From Lysobacteraceae bacterium (GTDB taxonomy: Bacteria; Pseudomonadota; Gammaproteobacteria; Steroidobacterales; Steroidobacteraceae): a stretch of DNA of 6,458 bases. Below, in pieces: positions 1 through 6,458 of the stretch. The DNA lies in the NCBI GenBank assembly GCA_012516015.1, contig JAAYXG010000464.1, positions 1 through 6,458 of the forward strand, read 5' to 3'. Made by a program: the position numbers and the translations under genes. Position 1 is the stretch's first letter. Every line of letters begins with the position of its first letter. A model generated the notes under the pieces. It was not told the DNA's origin and searched no databases. It worked only from the letters and a program-made list of their open reading frames with translations.

Positions 1-1668
1 ATCCGCGGGCGCGCTGATCTCGGGCCGCATCTTCGAGACGCAGTGATGCATCGCGCCCGAGTCGAACCACACGTCCATGATGTCCGTGACTTTCTCGTAG
101 TCCGGCGCTTCGCCCCCGAGCAGATCGGCCGGATCCAAATTGAACCAGGCTTCGATGCCGTCCTTCTCCACGAGATCCGCCACCGCTTCGAGGAGCTGCG
201 CGGAACGCGCATGCAACTCGCCCGTCGCCCGGTGCGTGAACAAGGCGAGCGGCACACCCCACAGACGCTGGCGCGAGATGCACCAGTCCGGTCGATCCGC
301 GACCATGTTGCCGATCCGCGTTTCGCCCCATGCCGGCATCCACTTCACCTTCTTGATCTCGGACAGCGCCGTCTTGCGCAGCTGGCCCTGGTCCATGCCG
401 ATGAACCATTGAGCCGTCGCGCGAAAGATGACGGGAGTCTTGTGGCGCCAGCAGTGCGGGTACGAGTGCTTGAGATTCTCTTGCTTCAACAGACGGCCGC
501 GCTCTGCGAGCACGTCGATCACGTGCTTGTTCGCGTCGAACACGCGCTCGCCTTCGAACAACGGCGTACCCGTCACGAAACGCCCGTCGCTGCCGACCGG
601 ATTGTCGATCTTGAGCTTGTACTTGAGTCCCACGACGTAGTCTTCCTGACCGTGACCGGGCGCGGTATGAACCGCGCCGGTGCCCGCATCGAGCGTCACG
701 TGATCGCCGAGGATGATCGGCACCTTGCGGTCGTAGAACGGATGCGCGAGCAGCAGCCCCTCGAGCTCGGCGCCCGACGTCTCGGCAATGCGGGATGCAT
801 TCTCGATGCCTGCGCGCTCGAGGACCTGATCCGCGAGCTCGCTTGCCAGCACGAGCAACTCCGTCCCCGTATCGATGAGCGCGTAGCGAAGCTCCGGCCC
901 CAACGCAACGGCTTGGTTTGCGGGCAGCGTCCATGGCGTCGTCGTCCAGATGACGACGCTCGCTTCTTGTCGCGGCAGCGTCTCGAGACCGAATCGTTTC
1001 CCGAGCTCGCCCAAGCTCTCGACGGCAAAACGCACGTCGATGGCGGGCGAGGTCTTCTCTTCGTACTCGACTTCCGCTTCCGCCAAGGACGAGCGGCAGT
1101 CGAGGCACCAGTGCACGGGCTTCAAGCCTTTGTAGATGTGGCCGTTGCGCAGAATCATCGCGAGCGCGCGCAACTGCTCGGCCTCGTACGCGGGCAGCAT
1201 CGTGAGATACGGGCGCTCCCAATCTGCCATGACGCCGAGGCGTTTGAAGTCTTTGCGCTGCACCTCGACCTGCTCTGCGGCGTATTCGCGGCACGCCTGC
1301 CGGAAAGCGCCCGGCGCGAGCGTCTTCACTTCCTTGCCGCGGGTTTTCTCGATCTGATGCTCGATCGGCAAACCGTGGCAATCCCAGCCCGGTACATACG
1401 GCGAATCGTAACCATCCAAGCTCCGCGATTTGACGACGATGTCCTTGAGCACTTTGTTGATCGCGTGACCAAGATGAATCGCGCCGTTCGCGAACGGCGG
1501 TCCGTCCGCGAGAATGAACGTCGGGCGGCCTTTGGCGGCTTGCCGCAGCTTCCCGTAGATATCGTTCTCTTCCCACCAACTCAGCATGTCGGGCTCGCGT
1601 CGAGCCAAGTCCGCCTTCATCGGGAAGTCGGTCTTCGGGAGATTGATCGTGCTCTTGTAGTCGGCCAT
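1..1668 (-). CDS. ileS: Isoleucyl-tRNA synthetase, 5' part (N-terminal 556 residues)
   Basis: Class I aminoacyl-tRNA synthetase that charges tRNA-Ile with isoleucine in the cytoplasm and hydrolyses misactivated valine. The frame stays open from the ATG at 1668 to the window edge, giving 556 of the roughly 940 residues usual for the family. The HIGH-type ATP signature reads HLGH at residues 65-68. The CP1 editing domain shows [12 protein letters not shown] from residue 241 and [16 protein letters not shown] ending near residue 344; its Asp343 aligns with the E. coli editing residue Asp342. [15 protein letters not shown] and DVWFDSG (Trp534) follow. The KMSKS loop and the C-terminal zinc domain lie outside. 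The start is firm: [17 protein letters not shown] matches the family N-terminus, and the next upstream in-frame codons hold no start before a stop at 1744-1746. There is no Shine-Dalgarno sequence, because a heptamer repeat ends 3 bases before the ATG. It follows ribF by 144 bases. Confidence 0.98.
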   Translation of the reverse strand, partial: MADYKSTINLPKTDFPMKADLARREPDMLSWWEENDIYGKLRQAAKGRPTFILADGPPFANGAIHLGHAINKVLKDIVVKSRSLDGYDSPYVPGWDCHGLPIEHQIEKTRGKEVKTLAPGAFRQACREYAAEQVEVQRKDFKRLGVMADWERPYLTMLPAYEAEQLRALAMILRNGHIYKGLKPVHWCLDCRSSLAEAEVEYEEKTSPAIDVRFAVESLGELGKRFGLETLPRQEASVVIWTTTPWTLPANQAVALGPELRYALIDTGTELLVLASELADQVLERAGIENASRIAETSGAELEGLLLAHPFYDRKVPIILGDHVTLDAGTGAVHTAPGHGQEDYVVGLKYKLKIDNPVGSDGRFVTGTPLFEGERVFDANKHVIDVLAERGRLLKQENLKHSYPHCWRHKTPVIFRATAQWFIGMDQGQLRKTALSEIKKVKWMPAWGETRIGNMVADRPDWCISRQRLWGVPLALFTHRATGELHARSAQLLEAVADLVEKDGIEAWFNLDPADLLGGEAPDYEKVTDIMDVWFDSGAMHHCVSKMRPEISAPAD

Positions 1669-1757
1669 TAGCGGTTGACGGTTGACGGTTGACGGTTGAC
1701 AGCCAGAGACAAGAGGCTCATCTCTTCGCCTCGTTCTGTCGCATTAACAAACTTCAT
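1668..1757 (-). other. Possible short leader ORF overlapping the ileS start (29 codons)
   Basis: An ATG at 1757 opens a 29-codon frame whose TAA overlaps the ileS ATG by one base (TAATG). A second in-frame ATG at codon 13 has GAGG 7 bases upstream and would give a 17-residue peptide. The last third is encoded by the heptamer array and reads [10 protein letters not shown]. What is seen is only the frame and the overlap. Translational coupling to ileS is an inference, attractive because ileS has no ribosome binding site of its own. The peptide has no isoleucine codon, so classical attenuation by isoleucine starvation is unlikely. A frame this short could easily be chance. Confidence 0.2.
1672..1700. 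repeat. Spacer A, left heptamer arm: CGGTTGA x4
   Basis: Four perfect tandem copies of CGGTTGA start at 1672, 1679, 1686 and 1693 and are followed by C1700. On the minus strand they read TCAACCG and end 3 bases before the ileS start codon, where a ribosome binding site would normally be. The arm pairs with the degenerate arm at 1792-1819. Allowing for interior bases, 1672-1707 can pair with 1784-1819 at 32 of 36 positions. Confidence 0.95.
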
Positions 1758-1791
1758 AGTCGATGGGCTACTTCTACTCCGGTTCTGACTG

Positions 1792-1819
1792 TCAACGGTC
1801 AACTGTCAACCGTCAACTG
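1792..1819. repeat. Spacer A, right heptamer arm: TCAACNG x4
   Basis: Four tandem units TCAACGG, TCAACTG, TCAACCG and TCAACTG vary only at the sixth base and are the inverse of the left arm unit. The last unit (1813-1819) contains the ribF stop codon, TGA on the minus strand. The 85-90 bases between the arms hold no complete known gene; see the possible leader ORF. Confidence 0.93.
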
Positions 1820-2742
1820 CTCGCCAAAATGCTGCGCGCCTGCGCAGCATCGCGCTGCATCTGTGCGACGAGCGCATCCAGACTCGGAAACCACTGTTCG
1901 TCGCGCAAGCGCGCGATGAAATCGACTTGCAAGTATTCGCGATACAAGTCGCCCTCGAAGTCGAACACGTGCGCCTCCAGCAAGAACTCGCGACCGTTCA
2001 CGACCGGTCTCGTACCGAGACTTGCGACGGCCGGTGCGTCCTTCAACGGTCCGCCGGAGACACGCGCGGCGAACACGCCCTTCAACGGCGGCGTGCGCCG
2101 GTGCAAGCGAATGTTCGCGGTCGGAAAACCGAGCGTCCTGCCGAGCTTGCCGCCGTGAACGACCTTACCCGTCATAGCGTAGGCGCGACCGAGCAAGCGT
2201 GCGGCACCGTCCAAATCCCCTCGCGCAAGCATGCTGCGCACTCGCGAGCTGCTGACGCGCTCGCCATCGAGCGTATACGGCGGGACCTCCGTCACCTCGA
2301 AACCCAATCTCGCCCCGGCGTTCAGCACGGTTGCGACGTCGCCGCGCAGGTTGCGGCCGAACTTGAAATCGTGACCGACGACGACGTGCTTCACGCCGAG
2401 CGCACCGAGGAGCACATCTTCGACGAACGCTTCCGGCTCCATCGCACGCAGCCGCGCGTCGAATCGCGCGCACACGAAGCGCTCCACGCCATACGCGGCG
2501 AATGCCTGCGCCTTCTCGCGAAAACGCGTCAGGCGAGCCGGCGGATCGTCCTTGGCGAAATACTCCCGCGGCATGGGCTCGAACGAAAGAACCGTCGCCG
2601 GGACGGCGAGACTCGCAGCGCGCTCGCGCACGATTCGGATCATCTCCTGGTGCCCGCGATGCACACCGTCGAAAGCACCGATCGTGAGCACGCATCCCCG
2701 GTGCCGCTCGCGCAGATTGTGTAGGCCTCGAACCACTTCCAT
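1813..2742 (-). CDS. ribF: Bifunctional riboflavin kinase / FAD synthetase
   Basis: Makes FMN from riboflavin and then FAD from FMN, using ATP, in the cytoplasm. The 309 residues compare with 313 in E. coli. The N-terminal FAD synthetase half shows TIGAFDGVHRGH at 20-31, FEPMPREYF at 54-62, LTRFREK at 71-77, VGHDFKFG at 122-129 and SSSRVR at 164-169. The C-terminal riboflavin kinase half opens with GRTLGFPTAN at 201-210. The ATG at 2742 is chosen because MEVVRGLHNL matches the family start; the frame is open further upstream, to 2991, but that part overlaps murJ and has no RibF similarity. AGGG lies 5 bases before the ATG. A TATAAT box 40 bases upstream suggests a promoter of its own after murJ. 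The ribF-ileS order is the usual one in gammaproteobacteria. The final residues ILASS and the stop run into a heptamer array. Confidence 0.97.
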   Translation of the reverse strand: MEVVRGLHNLRERHRGCVLTIGAFDGVHRGHQEMIRIVRERAASLAVPATVLSFEPMPREYFAKDDPPARLTRFREKAQAFAAYGVERFVCARFDARLRAMEPEAFVEDVLLGALGVKHVVVGHDFKFGRNLRGDVATVLNAGARLGFEVTEVPPYTLDGERVSSSRVRSMLARGDLDGAARLLGRAYAMTGKVVHGGKLGRTLGFPTANIRLHRRTPPLKGVFAARVSGGPLKDAPAVASLGTRPVVNGREFLLEAHVFDFEGDLYREYLQVDFIARLRDEQWFPSLDALVAQMQRDAAQARSILASS

Positions 2743-2781
2743 CGCGGCCCTGCGCTCCCCAAGGTCAACCGGATGACGCGC

Positions 2782-2810
2782 ATTATAGGGGACTCGTACG
2801 ACGCTGCTCA
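2782..2810 (-). promoter_or_regulatory. Probable sigma-70 promoter for ribF-ileS
   Basis: On the minus strand a perfect TATAAT lies at 2787-2782, with TGAGCA at 2810-2805 as a weak -35 (3 of 6 matches) at 17-base spacing. It sits in the 80-base gap between the murJ stop and the ribF start, so a transcript would carry a leader of about 30 bases. The perfect -10 in GC-rich DNA is the main support; the -35 is poor. Confidence 0.55.
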
Positions 2811-2822
2811 CGTTTGCGCCGC

Positions 2823-4406
2823 TCACCTGGCTGCCACCGCGGTTTGCACCTTGAACTGGTGCCAACGCACGCCGAGCGCCAACAGCACGGCGAAGTAAAT
2901 GGCACCGCCGCCGATCACGAGCATGCCGAGCCAAATCGCGCGTTCGGACGTCGAAGCCTCCAGCCAGGTATGCAGTGTCCCGGAAAACCACACGAGGAAC
3001 GCGGCCATGGCGGCACTCGCGACGGCGATCTTCACGAGTAGCGAGACGCCACCGGGATGCCGGTGAAGGATGTTCCTGCGACGCAGTCCGAGATAGAGCG
3101 CGCCCGCGTCGAAAATCGCACCCGCGCCGTTCGTGAGCGCCAACAGAGCATGCGCACCCTCTGACTTGAGGCTATCCGTCGCTGCGAGCACGGCAACGAC
3201 GATCAGGTTCAAGAGCATCGTCAGCCCGAGCGCACGCATTGCGATCAACACCGGTCCCTTCGTGTCCTGTCGTGCGTAGTAGCCGGGCGCGAGCACTTTG
3301 ATGAGGCTCCAGCCGAGCAATGCGAACGTATAGGCCATGAGCGCGACCTGCGTCATCTCGACGTCGAAATCCGTGAACTCCCGGCGGTGATACATCGTCA
3401 CGGTGAGCGGACCTGCGATCGCGAACAGCGCCACGGACGCGGGAATCACGATGAGACACACGAGTCGCACGGCCCACGACAACGTCGCCGAGAACTCGTC
3501 GGCCGATTGCTGCGCATGTTGCGCGGACAAGCTCGGCAAGATGACGGTCGCAAGCGCGATGCTGAATACGCCGAGCGGAAACTCGACGAGCCGATCGGCA
3601 AGATAAAGCCACGTCATGCTGCCGTCGCTCAGCAGGGAAGCAATCGCGGTGCTGATGATGATGCTGAGCTGTCCCATCGACGAGCCGACGATCGCGGGAC
3701 CCATGAGCCTTGCGATGCGTCGCACGGCCTCGTGCTGCAGATTCCACTTCGGCAAGCGCACGACCTTCAGCTTGAGCAGCGGCGGAATCAGGATCGAGAG
3801 CTGGACGATGCCGCCGACGAAAACGCCGATGGCGAGCGCGAGCACCGGCTGCTCGAAATACGGCGAGACCCACACCGCGAAGACGATCATCACGAGATTG
3901 AGCGCGACGGACGTGAACGCGGGCAGTGCGAAATGCTTGTAGCTGTTGAGCACGCCGCCCGCGAGCGCCGTCAACGAGACGAACAGCACGTACGGAAACG
4001 TCCACCGCAGCATCTCGACAGCGAGCGGAAACTGTCCCTCCTCTTTCGTCGCGAAGCCGGGTGCGGTGACGAGCACGATGATGGGCGCGGCGAGCACACC
4101 GATCGCGGAGATCCCGAGGAGCAGCAGCCCGAGCGTGCCCGCCACGGAATCGACGAGTCCGCGAACCTCGTCCGTGGAGCGCGTCGTCTTGTACTCGGCG
4201 ACGACCGGAACGAAGGCTTGCGAGAAGGCGCCCTCCGCGAACAAGCGCCGCAGCAGGTTCGGGATCTGATTCGCGAGCACGAACACCTCGAGCGCCGCTG
4301 CGGGCACCATCGAGGCATAGACGACGTCCCGCGCGAGTCCGGTGATGCGCGACAGGAGCGTAGTCAGTCCGACGACGAGCGTACTGCGAAAGAACCCGCG
4401 ACTCAT
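2823..4406 (-). CDS. murJ: Lipid II flippase MurJ (MviN)
   Basis: Inner-membrane flippase of the MOP exporter superfamily that moves the peptidoglycan precursor lipid II to the periplasmic face. It has 527 residues (E. coli 511) and is hydrophobic throughout, consistent with the family's 14 membrane segments, which I did not map one by one. Family signatures are SRITGLARD at 19-27, IPNLLRRLFAEGAFSQAFVP at 48-67, APGF at 115-118, WTFPYVLFVSL at 135-145, MGPAIVG at 235-241 and ADRLVEFPLGVF from 270. Arg20, Arg26, Arg53 and Arg272 align with E. coli Arg18, Arg24, Arg52 and Arg270, known to be important. Between residues 28 and 42 the sequence departs from the usual FGAG..TDAFF pattern, and the position of E. 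coli Asp39 holds Glu40. The ATG at 4406 is chosen because similarity starts there; the frame runs upstream to 4697 without MurJ similarity. No strong ribosome binding site is visible. It is divergent from rpsT and 80 bases upstream of ribF. Confidence 0.96.
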   Translation of the reverse strand: MSRGFFRSTLVVGLTTLLSRITGLARDVVYASMVPAAALEVFVLANQIPNLLRRLFAEGAFSQAFVPVVAEYKTTRSTDEVRGLVDSVAGTLGLLLLGISAIGVLAAPIIVLVTAPGFATKEEGQFPLAVEMLRWTFPYVLFVSLTALAGGVLNSYKHFALPAFTSVALNLVMIVFAVWVSPYFEQPVLALAIGVFVGGIVQLSILIPPLLKLKVVRLPKWNLQHEAVRRIARLMGPAIVGSSMGQLSIIISTAIASLLSDGSMTWLYLADRLVEFPLGVFSIALATVILPSLSAQHAQQSADEFSATLSWAVRLVCLIVIPASVALFAIAGPLTVTMYHRREFTDFDVEMTQVALMAYTFALLGWSLIKVLAPGYYARQDTKGPVLIAMRALGLTMLLNLIVVAVLAATDSLKSEGAHALLALTNGAGAIFDAGALYLGLRRRNILHRHPGGVSLLVKIAVASAAMAAFLVWFSGTLHTWLEASTSERAIWLGMLVIGGGAIYFAVLLALGVRWHQFKVQTAVAAR

Positions 4407-4549
4407 GGAGCGCGGCTCGGAAGAGAGGTGGGGGCCATGGGGTGCGCATGGTATCGGAAGAACATGGCGAATATCGGGCCAGCGCTGCGCAAATCCGGGC
4501 ACCCTGACGCCGAATCCGGGCGGGAGATGGTCCAGGGACGCTGCTCTTG

Positions 4550-4634
4550 TCCCCTCCCGCGCACAGCGGGGGAGAAGGTCAGAGGGGGCTCTTCTTCCCT
4601 CCCCTGCGAAGCGGGGAAGGGTTCGGGGAGGGGG
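4550..4634. repeat. Two tandem REP-like GC-rich hairpin repeats
   Basis: Two related units sit head to tail with a 45-base offset, at about 4550-4588 and 4595-4634. Each has a C-rich 5' half (CCCCTCCC or CCCTCCCC), a short loop, AGCGGGG and a G-rich tail (AGAGGGGG or GGGGAGGGGG). Unit 1 can form CCCGC (4556-4560) with GCGGG (4566-4570). Unit 2 can form CCCTGC with GCGGGG around a GAA loop. They resemble the palindromic C/G-rich intergenic repeats common in proteobacterial genomes. No associated transposase is in the window. Confidence 0.7.
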
Positions 4635-4671
4635 CAACCGCTCGGAAACCGCGCACTGCCCCCACCCAGCC

Positions 4672-4700
4672 TTGCGTTCCGGCCCCCAGATCGGCAAAAT
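4672..4700 (+). promoter_or_regulatory. Probable sigma-70 promoter for rpsT
   Basis: TTGCGT (4672-4677, 3 of 6 matches) and CAAAAT (4695-4700, 4 of 6) are spaced by exactly 17 bases and would start a transcript near 4707, about 40 bases before the rpsT GTG. The match is moderate, but the position is right for a strongly expressed ribosomal protein gene with no other gene upstream on its strand. Confidence 0.4.
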
Positions 4701-4747
4701 TCGCGGCTCTTTTTTTCGAGCGCCCCCAACGGCGAGTGTAAGTTCCT

Positions 4748-5017
4748 GTGGCCAACATCAAGTCATCCGAAAAGCGAGCCCGTCAGGCGGTCAAGCGTCG
4801 CGCACACAACATGGCGATGCGCTCCAGAATGCGTACTGCAATCAAGAGCGTTCAGAACGCCCTGATCGCGGGCAACAAGGAAGAAGCCATCGAGAACTTC
4901 AAGACCGCGGGCCCCATCATCGACTCGATGGTGAACAAGGGCCTCATTCACCGTAACAAGGCAGCTCGGCACAAGAGCCAGCTGAATGCACGGATCAAGG
5001 AGCTTTCTAGCTCGTGA
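4748..5017 (+). CDS. rpsT: 30S ribosomal protein S20
   Basis: A small basic protein that binds 16S rRNA early in 30S subunit assembly. The 89 residues match the family length (E. coli 87) and align end to end: MANIKSSEKRARQAVKRR at the N-terminus, then RMRTAIKSV and the conserved KGLIHRNKAARHKSQLNA near residues 64-81. Translation starts at GTG (4748). No internal ATG fits, because ANIKSS is the conserved N-terminus. The upstream GGCGAG (4731-4736) is a weak, rather distant ribosome binding site. E. coli rpsT also starts with a non-AUG codon (UUG) and is repressed translationally by S20, so the GTG plus weak site may serve the same feedback; that is inference. The gene stands alone on the plus strand, convergent with obgE, and ends at a bidirectional terminator. 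Its stop codon lies in the first unit of a heptamer array. Confidence 0.98.
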   Translation: MANIKSSEKRARQAVKRRAHNMAMRSRMRTAIKSVQNALIAGNKEEAIENFKTAGPIIDSMVNKGLIHRNKAARHKSQLNARIKELSSS

Positions 5018-5038
5018 TTCGTGACTCGTGATCCGCGG
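5011..5038. repeat. Spacer B, left heptamer arm: YTCGTGA x3 plus a degenerate unit
   Basis: CTCGTGA (5011), TTCGTGA (5018) and CTCGTGA (5025) are followed by the degenerate TCCGCGG (5032). The first unit carries the rpsT stop codon (5015-5017). Bases 5019-5038 pair with 5130-5149 at 19 of 20 positions; the only mismatch is 5033/5135. Confidence 0.93.
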
Positions 5039-5041
5039 ATC

Positions 5042-5086
5042 GCAAGAACGAAAAAGCCGGGCACTGCCCGGCTTTTTTTGTCTTGC
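5042..5086. terminator. Bidirectional rho-independent terminator between rpsT and obgE
   Basis: GCCGGGC (5056-5062) and GCCCGGC (5066-5072) form a 7-bp GC stem around the loop ACT. It is flanked by five A (5051-5055) and seven T (5073-5079), so it works on both strands and serves the two convergent genes. GCAAGA (5042-5047) and TCTTGC (5081-5086) can extend the stem beyond a small internal loop. The hairpin is nested between the inverted heptamer arms of spacer B. Confidence 0.93.
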
Positions 5087-5129
5087 TAACCGCGAGTAAC
5101 GGATCACGACCCGCCGCTAGGCCTTCGAC

Positions 5130-6210
<1,081 letters not shown>

Positions 6211-6248
6211 CAGAACAGGAACGCGGCACGGGCCGATCACAAGGCTGG

Positions 6249-6254
6249 ATGATA
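6249..6254 (-). promoter_or_regulatory. Weak -10 candidate for obgE
   Basis: TATCAT on the minus strand matches TATAAT at 5 of 6 bases and lies about 80 bases before the obgE start, inside spacer C. No acceptable -35 is found at 15 to 19 bases. It is listed because the terminator after rpmA implies that obgE needs a promoter in this spacer. Confidence 0.2.
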
Positions 6255-6293
6255 AGAGATGAGGAAGCGGGAAACTGACTCTCGATCTCTGAC

Positions 6294-6321
6294 TATCCCC
6301 TATCCCCTGCCCCCTATTCCC
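6294..6321. repeat. Spacer C, right heptamer arm: TATCCCC-type x4
   Basis: TATCCCC (6294), TATCCCC (6301), TGCCCCC (6308) and TATTCCC (6315) invert the left arm. In the best register, 6188-6210 pairs with 6299-6321 at 21 of 23 positions, and other registers offset by 7 also pair. The arm stops 4 bases before the A-tract of the rpmA terminator. The 80-odd bases between the arms contain no gene. Confidence 0.93.
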
Positions 6322-6325
6322 CAAC

Positions 6326-6354
6326 AAAAAGCCCCGGACAAGCCGGGGCTTTTT
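6326..6354 (-). terminator. Rho-independent terminator after rpmA
   Basis: GCCCCGG (6331-6337) and CCGGGGC (6343-6349) form a 7-bp GC stem with the loop ACAAG. Five A on the left (6326-6330) give a T-tract on the minus strand, and five T on the right give the same on the plus strand. It lies 20 bases past the rpmA stop and should end most transcripts from the L21-L27 operon before obgE. Confidence 0.92.
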
Positions 6355-6374
6355 GGCTCGAACTGGCAGTTCGA

Positions 6375-6458
6375 TTATTCGCTGACGATGCTCACGAACG
6401 TCTTCTGATCGACGCCCTTCTTGCGGAACTGCACGCGGCCGTTCGCCTTCGCGAACAG
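6375..6458 (-). CDS. rpmA: 50S ribosomal protein L27, 3' end (last 27 residues)
   Basis: A large-subunit ribosomal protein whose N-terminal tail reaches toward the peptidyl transferase centre. Only the C-terminal 27 residues are inside the window, starting LFAKANGRVQFRKK and ending FVSIVSE before TAA (6375-6377). The LFAKA.G.V.F stretch is the family's conserved C-terminal part, aligned with LFAKADGKVKFEVK in E. coli. Its place directly upstream of obgE on the same strand is the standard order, normally with rplU before it, outside this window. The start, the N-terminal part and the promoter cannot be seen. Confidence 0.95.
   Translation of the reverse strand: MFAKANGRVQFRKKGVDQKTFVSIVSE

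Larger units (their letters stand above)
4407..4747. other. Divergent murJ/rpsT spacer (341 bases)
   Basis: No convincing gene lies here. From the murJ side it holds about 140 bases of unassigned sequence, including AATCCGGGC twice, 21 bases apart (4492-4500 and 4513-4521). Two tandem GC-rich hairpin repeats follow, then a probable rpsT promoter and its leader. Promoters for both murJ and rpsT are expected here; I could not find a convincing one for murJ. Confidence 0.7.

Noticed and set aside
43..1671. A 542-codon open frame on the plus strand opposite ileS
   Set aside because: It is the exact antisense frame of ileS. GC-rich codon use keeps it open, its composition is arginine- and histidine-heavy, and it resembles no family I know.
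1672..1819. CRISPR array or insertion sequence in spacer A
   Set aside because: Units of 7 bases without spacers are not CRISPR repeats. No transposase frame fits in 148 bases, and no target-site duplication is visible.
2743..2991. Longer RibF starting at 2991
   Set aside because: The extension overlaps the murJ end and the TATAAT promoter, and MEVVRGLHN at 2742 is the conserved start.
4269..4340. Frameshift in murJ at the divergent segment
   Set aside because: Neither alternative frame gives the usual FGAG..D.FF sequence, and both flanks are in the same frame.
4448..4492. murJ promoter from TTGCGC (4492-4487) and TACCAT (4453-4448) on the minus strand
   Set aside because: The spacing is 33 bases, too long for a sigma-70 promoter, and no other pairing was convincing.
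4407..4697. Longer MurJ with about 97 extra N-terminal residues
   Set aside because: Similarity and the normal family length start at the ATG at 4406. The extension is proline- and arginine-rich and runs through the GC-rich repeats.
3387..4865. A 492-codon plus-strand frame opposite murJ and running into rpsT
   Set aside because: It is antisense to a clear MurJ, rich in Arg, Glu and Asp, and overlaps rpsT in another frame, as expected for a shadow frame.

Overview
The window comes from the chromosome of a GC-rich gammaproteobacterium (a GC content near 60% is my impression, not a count). It is a core housekeeping block: the ends of two operons around a lone ribosomal protein gene. The minus strand carries, in transcription order, rpmA (only the 3' end is inside) and obgE, then murJ, ribF and ileS (its 3' part lies outside). 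rpsT lies between them on the plus strand, convergent with obgE and divergent from murJ. The sets rpmA-obgE and murJ-ribF-ileS beside rpsT are familiar from gammaproteobacteria. The protein sequences resemble Escherichia coli closely, but E. coli does not keep murJ here. I infer a lineage near the Xanthomonadales or a related early-branching gammaproteobacterial order, and cannot name the genus.

Layout: ileS 1-1668 (-, partial); spacer A 1669-1812; ribF 1813-2742 (-); an 80-base gap with a clear TATAAT promoter; murJ 2823-4406 (-); a 341-base divergent spacer with two tandem GC-rich hairpin repeats and a probable rpsT promoter; rpsT 4748-5017 (+, GTG start); spacer B 5018-5136 with a bidirectional terminator; obgE 5137-6168 (-); spacer C 6169-6374; rpmA 6375-6458 (-, partial). 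Together the genes cover translation (IleRS, ribosomal proteins S20 and L27), ribosome assembly (ObgE), flavin cofactor synthesis (RibF) and cell-wall lipid II export (MurJ). None is accessory or mobile, and no reading frame looks broken.

The unusual content is between the genes. Three of the four spacers that separate these genes by more than 100 bases (A, B and C) hold the same architecture with different sequence. A short tandem array with an exact 7-base period lies at one end of the spacer, and its inverted counterpart lies at the other end. The unit is CGGTTGA in A, YTCGTGA in B and GGGGATA in C. The arms run right up to, or into, the flanking genes: the stop codons of ribF, rpsT and obgE lie inside arm units, and arms end 3 and 5 bases from the ileS and obgE start codons. 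Spacers A and C, whose heptamers are unrelated, also share short colinear interior motifs, which suggests two diverged copies of one element. I regard this heptamer-armed inverted element as the best candidate for an undescribed system here. Its mechanism and function are unknown, and the claim that it is a family rests on one 6.5-kb window.
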